Shown here: positions 9,678 to 18,600 of the stretch, in pieces
How the letters are laid out: the number at the start of each line of letters is the position of its first letter
Numbering within the stretch: the stretch's first letter is position 1
From: Pleurobrachia bachei
Taxonomy: Eukaryota; Ctenophora; Tentaculata; Cydippida; Pleurobrachiidae
DNA length: 31,095 nucleotides
Assembly (NCBI GenBank): GCA_000695325.1
Contig: AVPN01000020.1
Span: forward strand, 132,387 to 163,481
Direction: 5' to 3'
Translations under genes and position numbers: made by a program
The notes under the pieces: model-generated
The model's database searches: none
Told to the model about the DNA's origin: nothing
What the model saw: only the letters and a program-made list of their open reading frames with translations

Positions 9678-10125
9678 TTAGCTGGTCCCAAAGAATCGAT
9701 CCCCAAAGTTGCCCAGACCAGGGCAAATATGGAACATTTCATCGATATCCGGATCCAGTTCTCCCATTATGATGCGGACCTTGGGGAATGCGATCCGCTA
9801 CCGGACCTGAGGACCAAATCTCCGTTAGTATGTCTGCTTTGAAATGTTTTCTTCTGGTACATCGTGGTCCTGAGAAGTGGGATGTTAGGTATGAGAAAGG
9901 TTGAAAAATAAGTTTGACAGAGAAATGGGGAGTCAGGAGTGAAGGAGGAATAGAAACGGGCACGAATTGCCCCGGTTTACCCTATAATGGAGGGGTAAAC
10001 TAATTGCTACCCGAGATCAGTGAATATACTGATTATTACTCACCAGTAGGATTCGGATTGCCATCATTGCCGCGGCTCCCGTTGCAAGTGTAGCATCCAT
10101 CAGGATTATATGCATATTGGCAATA
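9678..10125 (-). pseudogene. Copy A of UCKL1 terminal exons (exon 13 disrupted)
   Basis: The penultimate-exon copy (10125-10044) encodes [19 protein letters not shown] and the rest of the PRPP-binding segment, matching UCKL1 exon 12. The terminal-exon copy (9869-9678) starts [10 protein letters not shown] and then meets a stop, because the 50-base complemented block covers 9842-9793. Its end ([13 protein letters not shown], stop) is intact. Outside the block it is identical to copy B. The lesion is therefore probably not a natural pseudogene mutation: if the block is an artefact, the exon pair is intact. No upstream UCKL1 exons accompany it. Confidence 0.8.
9793..9842. other. 50-base plain-complement block 2 (inside copied UCKL1 last exon)
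   Basis: 9793-9842 is the base-by-base complement, not reversed, of 14098-14147 in copy B and 15563-15612 in copy C. ATCCGCTACCGGACCTGAGG here stands against TAGGCGATGGCCTGGACTCC. Bases on either side align normally. All 50 positions are complementary. Confidence 0.97.
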
Positions 10126-10500
10126 CTGAAAATATATTCAGGTGTTACATACACTCGGACCGCGATTTGTGTTGATCCTAACCAAACTGAAATCAGATAT
10201 GGGGGGGGCCTGCCGCAAGAATCTCATGCCTCATTGGCGATTTTCAGGGTAGCTGAGATTTTTGAGATTTTCGATTTTTGGCTAAAAAACGTGAGATTTT
10301 TGAGATTTTTGAGGCAAATTTGCGTTTTTTCGGGGAAAACCCGCAAATTTTTCTCAAAAAACTCATAGAGAGGAAAAATTTCCATTCGAAAATTTGGAAT
10401 AGAAACAATCCTTGTGTTTTTCTACCAAAATCAAAATTCTAAATAGAAATTTTCCTTGTGTTCTAGTACAAAAGTTGATGTGAAGCTAAAACATGAAATC

Positions 10501-11269
10501 NNNNNNNNNNNNNNNNNNNNNNNNNNNNNNNNNNNNNNNNNNNNNNNNNNNNNNNNNNNNNNNNNNNNNNNNNNNNNNNNNNNNNNNNNNNNNNNNNNNN
10601 NNNNNNNNNNNNNNNNNNNNNNNNNNNNNNNNNNNNNNNNNNNNNNNNNNNNNNNNNNNNNNNNNNNNNNNNNNNNNNNNNNNNNNNNNNNNNNNNNNNN
10701 NNNNNNNNNNNNNNNNNNNNNNNNNNNNNNNNNNNNNNNNNNNNNNNNNNNNNNNNNNNNNNNNNNNNNNNNNNNNNNNNNNNNNNNNNNNNNNNNNNNN
10801 NNNNNNNNNNNNNNNNNNNNNNNNNNNNNNNNNNNNNNNNNNNNNNNNNNNNNNNNNNNNNNNNNNNNNNNNNNNNNNNNNNNNNNNNNNNNNNNNNNNN
10901 NNNNNNNNNNNNNNNNNNNNNNNNNNNNNNNNNNNNNNNNNNNNNNNNNNNNNNNNNNNNNNNNNNNNNNNNNNNNNNNNNNNNNNNNNNNNNNNNNNNN
11001 NNNNNNNNNNNNNNNNNNNNNNNNNNNNNNNNNNNNNNNNNNNNNNNNNNNNNNNNNNNNNNNNNNNNNNNNNNNNNNNNNNNNNNNNNNNNNNNNNNNN
11101 NNNNNNNNNNNNNNNNNNNNNNNNNNNNNNNNNNNNNNNNNNNNNNNNNNNNNNNNNNNNNNNNNNNNNNNNNNNNNNNNNNNNNNNNNNNNNNNNNNNN
11201 NNNNNNNNNNNNNNNNNNNNNNNNNNNNNNNNNNNNNNNNNNNNNNNNNNNNNNNNNNNNNNNNNNNNN
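10501..11269. other. Assembly gap (769 N)
   Basis: The unknown bases begin directly after ...AAACATGAAATC, the same bases at which copy B passes into copy C (14805/14806). The gap therefore sits at a repeat junction. The open frames of X residues across it are meaningless. Confidence 1.
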
Positions 11270-11436
11270 CGAAAATCCAATTTTTGACCTTTTTGGTGGT
11301 TTTGGACCTCTGGTGGCTGCCCAGGTGAGTTATGAGAAGTGCCAACCCTCCCCAGCAGTTTCAATTTGACTAGTCTACACATTTGAACCGGAAATTTGAA
11401 ATTCTGAAATTTGAAATGTAGATGTCGACAGGACTG
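11270..11436. other. Sequence between the gap and copy B; no gene seen
   Basis: Short AT-rich stretch with repeated GAAATTTGAAATTCTGAAAT motifs. Nothing recognisable. Confidence 0.4.
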
Positions 11437-12399
11437 AATAGACAATTGGGCAATTATGTGACTGTTCTAAGTTGTAACGAGTCAGGGCATCGCTTACTAC
11501 AACTCTTACACGCCAGCTTGTGAAATAAAGTGGTATAATTCCGGGTTTCCAGATTCTTAACTGCATTGTAGTGTTTGAACTGAGGCCTGGTAATGATGAG
11601 CCTATTTGTCGATAGTGTTCTAAATAAGACAAATGAACAGTGAACTTCACTAGTCATATCCATTGTCAGCTGTATACTGTATAGAGTCTAGACCAATGTA
11701 GGGCGTGGGTCCTATATAACTTAGGGAATGACAATGAACTCTCACTACACGAGTCTCTCCAGTAATGACTCATATTAAAAAAGTGTACGCGGTACCGTTT
11801 AAAAAGTTTCATAGGGGCAATTAGTACGGCAAAAATGAAAAGGCTTCTGACGTTGTCGTAGTAATGAAAAGAAGAAAAGAAAGAATATTTGAATAAACTA
11901 AAATTATTCAATTTAAACCGCACGAGTAAAGAGAGGTATAGTAACACGTTCATCTTATCTAGTGATCCATCCAATATATCTATCTCCATCTCTCTCTCAC
12001 ACACACACTCTCTCTCTCTCCCTCTCCCTCTCTCCATCAGCTCTCTCTCCCTCTCCCCTCCTCTCTCCATCTCTCTCCCCATCTACCTCTCTCTCTACAA
12101 CTTCATCTCTCTGCAAGTGCATCTTCAGGAGCTAGACAAACAATCCTGTAGGACATCCTGATCAGCCGTGTGTGTGTGTTGAGCTATGTGTGAACTGAAA
12201 TAACAAGTGTAACACAATATCTCTCTCCACCATGCTCTGTCAGGCCAATGCAGCTCTGACCACAGGGCCAATGCTTAGATAGCCACCACTGCAACAGAGT
12301 ATAGAATTGTTGCAACAATGCACCATCAAATACAACTCTCAGTAGACCGCTGGATTGTTCACTATGTGATACTGACAATACCATACTGCACACGTGATA

Positions 12400-12471
12400 T
12401 TGGTAATGAAATTACCCCACCGCGCGAGTGCCCCAGTGGGCGCGAAATAATAGGGGTGACTTCGTAACCAA
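12400..12471. mobile_element. 72-bp insertion with 9-bp target-site duplication
   Basis: The element is flanked by identical CACGTGATA at 12391-12399 and 12472-12480. Its ends are imperfect inverted repeats (TTGGTAATGAAATTACCCC against TTGGTTACGAAGTCACCCC on the other strand). Copy A lacks it at the matching place. It is a tiny non-autonomous DNA transposon by structure; the TSD length suggests a hAT-like or Mutator-like source, which is inference. Confidence 0.75.
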
Positions 12472-13982
12472 CACGTGATACTCAATATAATGTAGCCTAC
12501 TCAACGAGAACATTCACAGTCCATCGATCCATATCAGTGTTTCCCGTGACAAGCCTCTCCAGTAATGCCAAGCCTCTCTCTAAAGATAGGACACAATTGG
12601 GCGAGTACTGGTAATGGCAAGCCTAAATTCTTCTCCTGAGTAGATGATGTATCAGATTGATGATTCATGGAGGGGAGGGGGGGCTATGACCGAATATTCC
12701 TACAACAAGTCATCCTCCAACTGCTACGGAGCATGCCAAATATAGAAAAACCAATATCATTTGACCGGGATTTGACCCAAACTTTATACGGCATGGGGTA
12801 GAAGGCATTTTAGTCGATAAAATGATCGACAAATAATATTCCAGAACATCATAAATTAGAGTATTGAGAGTGTCTAAACCAATGCTTTAACCACAAGCCA
12901 CTAGTACACAGACGTCAGGCACACGTGGTGATAACATCTTTAATCGACGTGCGTCTAAAATAAACCAACATGTGTGCTTGGAGAGCGGGAGGGGATAACC
13001 AAGCCTTCACTAACGACTGTTGTTTGGCAGAGAGAAATAATGATAATGTCAACTCTTTTACATGCCATCTCCATATTTTCACTTTATATCTCTCTCCCTT
13101 TTTCCGCTTTATAGTTTATACCTCTCTCCCTTCTTTATATCCAGGTTACCATGGTAGCGCCATTCTAAACTCACTAACAACTTACACGATGTGATCCTTT
13201 GTCGGCATACCACGTACGAAAACTCAGAATAATAGTAGTAATAATATGTGATGTAATATGATGTTACATCAAGACAACCCTTTTCTATTATGCCACTTGG
13301 TATCTCAATTCGACCACCGATCAATTTCCTATACCAACGGTTTAAGACAGACCCTATCGCCCTCCCTTGAGAAAGTATATCTTTCTTTTCATTACTTCGC
13401 ATATGTGCAAAATGTGCAAGGTGATCTGAGAATGGCGGAAGTGAAGTTCCTACCATCCGTGCCGATACACCTTATGTTCATATTACCTTCTCGCTTGCCA
13501 CATGACCTGTGAATCAGCAACATGGTCAAAAGAAGGGATACTCATCAATTCAAATGTTGGTGGAAATTCGGTCTGATATTTGTAACAGAAACAATCCTTG
13601 TGTTTTAGTAAACAAACAATTGAACCAGCATGGATGTATGATATTAGCGAATTTGAACCAGCAGAGCTTACCTCGTGGTGTGAGAAATGAAGAGTGAGGG
13701 AGTGTTTTAATTCTTGGTTTTTGGACTTCTTAATTCGGTTCTTGGTTTCGTTGGTAAAAACAATTTGAGTTATCCACGCACACATTTACGTTTAATCACA
13801 CAAACCCCTTTCCATGCAGCACATACACACAGCTATCAGCATTTAGCAGGTATTCTTCTCCTCGTTGAGAAATATAAAATGAAGAACCCTTCTCCAATCA
13901 GCGTCCCAATATATTTGTCTATCATCCCTAGCGAAACATTTAATTGTAATTCTGCAGTAGCTCCCGTTTGATAAAAGTCTGG

Positions 13983-14430
13983 TTAGCTGGTCCCAAAGAA
14001 TCGATCCCCAAAGTTGCCCAGACCAGGGCAAATATGGAACATTTCATCGATATCCGGATCCAGTTCTCCCATTATGATGCGGACCTTGGGGAATGCGTAG
14101 GCGATGGCCTGGACTCCTGGTTTAGAGGCAATCATACAGACGAAACTAATGTTTTCTTCTGGTACATCGTGGTCCTGAGAAGTGGGATGTTAGGTATGAG
14201 AAAGGTTGAAAAATAAGTTTGACAGAGAAATGGGGAGTCAGGAGTGAAGGAGGAATAGAAACGGGCACGAATTGCCCCGGTTTACCCTATAATGGAGGGG
14301 TAAACTAATTGCTACCCGAGATCAGTGAATATACTGATTATTACTCACCAGTAGGATTCGGATTGCCATCATTGCCGCGGCTCCCGTTGCAAGTGTAGCA
14401 TCCATCAGGATTATATGCATATTGGCAATA
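13983..14430 (-). pseudogene. Copy B of UCKL1 terminal exons (both intact)
   Basis: The exon 12 copy (14430-14349, 82 bases) and exon 13 copy (14174-13983, 192 bases) keep splice sites, phase and stop codon. They encode exactly the same residues as the exons used by the full gene (15899-15818 and 15639-15448). The six coding differences are all synonymous: ACT/ACG, GCT/GCC, AGA/CGA, CCG/CCA, GAG/GAA and ATC/ATT. No upstream exons are attached, so alone it is a fragment. Because it lies downstream of the full gene on the same strand and in the correct phase, it could serve as an alternative 3' end. Classed as a partial duplicate rather than a proven pseudogene. Confidence 0.75.
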
Positions 14431-14805
14431 CTGAAAATATATTCAGGTGTTACATACACTCGGACCGCGATTTGTGTTGATCCTAACCAAACTGAAATCA
14501 GATATGGGGGGGGCCTGCCGCAAGAATCTCATGCCTCATTGGCGATTTTCAGGGTAGCTGAGATTTTTGAGATTTTCGATTTTTGGCTAAAAAACGTGAG
14601 ATTTTTGAGATTTTTGAGGCAAATTTGCGTTTTTTCGGGGAAAACCCGCAAATTTTTCTCAAAAAACTCATAGAGAGGAAAAATTTCCATTCGAAAATTT
14701 GGAATAGAAACAATCCTTGTGTTTTTCTACCAAAATCAAAATTCTAAATAGAAATTTTCCTTGTGTTCTAGTACAAAAGTTGATGTGAAGCTAAAACATG
14801 AAATC

Positions 14806-15612
14806 TTTAAGACAGACCCTATCGCCCTCCCTTGAGAAAGTATATCTTTCTTTTCATTACTTCGCATATGTGCAAAATGTGCAAGGTGATCTGAGAATGG
14901 CGGAAGTGAAGTTCCTACCATCCGTGCCGATACACCTCAGGTTCATATTACCTTCTCGCTTGCCACATGACCTGTGAATCAGCAACATGGTCAAAAGAAG
15001 GGATACTCATCAATTCAAATGTTGGTGGAAATTCGGTCTGATATTTGTAACAGAAACAATCCTTGTGTTTTAGTAAACAAACAATTGAACCAGCATGGAT
15101 GTATGATATTAGCGAATTTGAACCAGCAGAGCTTACCTCGTGGTGTGAGAAATGAAGAGTGAGGGAGTGTTTTAATTCTTGGTTTTTGGACTTCTTAATT
15201 CGGTTCTTGGTTTCGTTGGTAAAAACAATTTGAGTTATCCACGCACACATTTACGTTTAATCACACAAACCCCTTTCCATGCAGCACATACACACAGCTA
15301 TCAGCATTTAGCAGGTATTCTTCTCCTCGTTGAGAAATATAAAATGAAGAACCCTTCTCCAATCAGCGTCCCAATATATTTGTCTATCATCCCTAGCGAA
15401 ACATTTAATTGTAATTCTGCAGTAGCTCCCGTTTGATAAAAGTCTGGTTAGCTGGTCCCAAAGAATCGATCCCCAAAGTTGCCCAGACCAGGGCAAATAT
15501 GGAACATTTCATCGATATCCGGATCCAGTTCTCCCATTATGATGCGGACCTTGGGGAATGCGTAGGCGATGGCCTGGACTCCTGGTTTAGAGGCAATCAT
15601 ACAGACGAAACT
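14806..15612. repeat. Copy C: segment identical to copy B, reaching into UCKL1 exon 13
   Basis: Matches 13341-14147 at an offset of 1465 bases, with only a couple of differences (near 14935). The near-identity stops inside the coding part of exon 13. Beyond 15612 the two copies show many substitutions and indels. Covers the 3' flank and UTR of UCKL1. Confidence 0.88.
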
Positions 15613-18600
15613 GATGTTCTCTTCCGGTACATCGTGGTCCTGAGAAGAGAAAAAGGGGATGTTAGGTATTTGTAGTGGGATGTGTTGAGATAGAGATTAG
15701 GGACAAAAAAGTTACGGGAAAGGATAGTATAGGGTCCGGGTCGACAGACAAAATGGGGAGTGTGTAGAAGGAATATACTGGATGGGTAAACTACCCGGGA
15801 TCAGTGAATACACTCACCAGTAGGATTCTGATTGCCATCATTGCCGCAGCTCCAGTTGCAAGTGTAGCATCCATCAGGATTATATGCATATTGGCAATAC
15901 TGAAAATATATTGAGGTGTTACATTGTGAGTGAGGGGTGATAAGGTGTTACATATAATTTGTGTCGATTCTAACTGAACTGAAATCATATATATTTAACT
16001 GTTTTTAATTAGGACCTTTCATTGGAAAGCCCATGTCAATTTAAAAACTCCCTCCCCGTCATGTGAACCTGTAAGGAAGGCGAAGGTAGTGAAGGGCAGG
16101 TTCCCCAGTTTCATGACATGTTTGTATCAGTATCTTCCCTATGCTGATATCCTTCACAATACTGTGTACTGCGGTCTCCATCACCTCACCAGCACGGACT
16201 ATACTAACTGCACACAACTAATGGGGGGATAGGAGTTGTTGTTAGGTCATGTCAAATATCGGTCAAACATATTCAGATCTGTGTGAAATGTGCATACACC
16301 GAATCATTCTCATAGTTTGGAGATAGGTGATCTCACAACATCAATGTTGCTGATCTGCGTGTTGCTAATACCTTCTCAGTACTTTTTATTGTGGAGCACG
16401 GAGACAGTGTCAAGCGACTCAAATACCTTCTCAGTGAAGGCTAACCCTTGGTACTGATCACCCCTACAGGTGGTAACACAGTCCTGTGATACAGGCATGA
16501 AGGTGAGGGTGTGCTCCAATAGGATCCTCATTAGACGCTGCGAGTAGAATATGAAATCATCCCTGCTCGTCTCCCGGTCTCTGAGGTTAGATGTTCAGGA
16601 GTTGGGAAGATGAAGGAGAAGTATAATTGAGAAAGGGATTCTCTCAGACAAAGCTCAGAGAAACCTGTGAATACGGTCAAGTAGGATAGGTAAAGAAAAG
16701 GCAAAAATTTGAGCTGGTAATGACTCACATCGTGCCCTCCACTCACCGTATGATAGTTAGAAGGACCTTGACCTCGCTTGTAGAGGGTAGGATGACCAGA
16801 CTCTGTGGTAGGGGGTGTTCAGCTATCATAACATCTGTCCTGCTCACCCTGGATCTTGTCACCTTACCACGCCTGATACACAAACGATCAACTGTTAGTA
16901 GGGTGATGGTCTGATATAGCTCTGTTTGGATTCTATATTGTCTTCATGGCTATAGATTCTATATTGTCTCCATGGTCCTCTAAGCTACACCCCTTATTTA
17001 GGGCGCACCCAATGGGTGCGCTAGTTATGTATATATCGACAACACATTCGATCCACAGGAGATGAATTGTGAATTAGTAAGAGTGATCCAACACCCTATT
17101 AATTATAGATGAAACGAATGTTAATTAATGAAGGGGCGAGTGTAAATGGTAATGCTCGCCCATGCCAGTGGTTTGGTACCTAGCGGGAGAGTGAAAAAAG
17201 AACGCTATGTCTAGGCAATTATGTATGAGTTAATAATATTCAATAAGACGCGTCAGGCGTCTTGAATTATATAATCGTGTCAAATGTACATTTACCTCAA
17301 CAAAAGACTCACTTATTATCACAATTAGTCCCTACCTATCAAGTTCCCGTGTTGTATGATCAGCTGCATGACCACCTCATTCTCAACTCCCCCACTAACC
17401 ACCCTAACTCCCCACCCCCCCTGTTACACTATCAGTGCCTGCATGGTTACCCCCTGTTTACCGATCAAGTTCCCGTTTGACGTGTTGTATAATCAGCTGC
17501 ATAGCCACCTCATTCTCAACTCCCTGGGGTATCACCAGATCTGCGATGGACATTGTCGGAGCGATGTACGTATCAAACGACTGGGGAGATAGAGTAGGGT
17601 GTTAGGAGGGTATTATTGAGGTGTTAGTAGGGTGTTGGTGATACGGGAAGATATAGGGATCATAGCTGTTTAGTCAGTTTGTTTGTCGCTTTTACAGTTC
17701 TACTAGTCAGGCACTGTCTGTACATCACGCACCCCGCAAGTGCGAAGAGGACGGTCTTATATGAGACAAAGTTCTACCATAGCTCTCGATTGTGTCGCTT
17801 AGATGCAGACCTTTTTTACTCAAATATAGTCGTTAGGTGAGCACTAATCAAGTACCCACCTTACGAACTCAATCCATACAAACATGCACGTGTTTGATGC
17901 ACGTGCAGCACGAGTACAATGCACGTGTCACTCACTCCGTCCTCTCTCCTCTGTTGGTGACTAGCGGTGCGAGTCACCATCGTCATGGAAACCGTGTCAC
18001 TATGGTACTGGGCATCACCGCTAACTGTCGATCTGTCTCTGATAACACAGTCCGCGTGTACTCGACTAGGCTCCACGTACCTCTCATAGGACTTGTTGTG
18101 TGTGTCAGTTTGTTTGTCAGATTGTCGAGGTTTTGATAATGTGAACCGGTGGTGGTAATCTCTTTGTATCTACTTTTTAGTTTTGTGTTTACCACTCACC
18201 ACTGACCACATGATTGAAATCTCAGCTTCATGTTTTCATCTCTCTCTCTCTCTCTCCCTTCCTTACCGGTTTTACAAAAGTGTTGTATTGTTTCAGCACG
18301 CTCGCTAGATCCCTACCCCGGTCCGTTATGTCTCGTTTCAGCCTCCTCGCCAGCCGGATATCACTATCTGTGTCCACAAATATCTTCAGATCCATCAACT
18401 GTGAGAGTTGTTAGGGTTACTACTAATTTTTATGAACATGCTTGCAATTACACGAATAGAGTGACTGTTGTGTTACCCATAGCAGGAACCGACCGAAACA
18501 GGAAATGCTGGTCCCTGATTGGCTGATAACCAGTCACGTGACCTAAATAACGAGTTCTGATTGGTTGTTTACTTGTTTCGGTAGATTCCTGAATTGTTGT

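Larger units (their letters stand above)
7125..10500. repeat. Segmental duplication, copy A
   Basis: It pairs with copy B (11437-14805) from the shared AATAGACAATTGGGCAATTA onward, at an offset of about 4.3 kb. Up to about 9100 the copies differ by many substitutions and indels. From 9269 to 10500 they match base for base against 13574-14805, except for the complemented block at 9793-9842. The duplicate ends at the N gap, immediately after the bases where B joins copy C. It carries the terminal two exons of UCKL1 plus 3' flank. Confidence 0.9.
11437..14805. repeat. Segmental duplication, copy B
   Basis: Paired with copy A (7125-10500). Its part 13341-14147 is repeated almost base for base at 14806-15612 (copy C, offset 1465). 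It contains intact copies of the last two UCKL1 exons, with 3' flank and an intron stretch rich in GAGATTTTTGAGATTTTT repeats that is absent from C. Relative to A it has gained a 72-bp insertion at 12400-12471. Confidence 0.9.

Noticed and set aside
9793-9842. Simple inversion of 50 bases in copy A
   Set aside because: An inversion would match the reverse complement of copy B; the observed bases match only the unreversed complement.
10431-11445. Long open frames of about 260-320 codons
   Set aside because: They consist almost entirely of X residues across the N gap.
13968-15675. Plus-strand frames reading [20 protein letters not shown]
   Set aside because: Antisense shadows of the UCKL1 terminal exons, which are well supported on the minus strand.
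16986-17022. Hairpin GGCGCACCC-AAT-GGGTGCGC as a terminator or regulatory RNA
   Set aside because: Short, intronic, in an animal gene; no reason to assign a function beyond a small inverted repeat.
17837-18136. 99-codon plus-strand and 71-codon minus-strand frames
   Set aside because: Both lie inside a UCKL1 intron, lack protein-like character or splice support and overlap each other.
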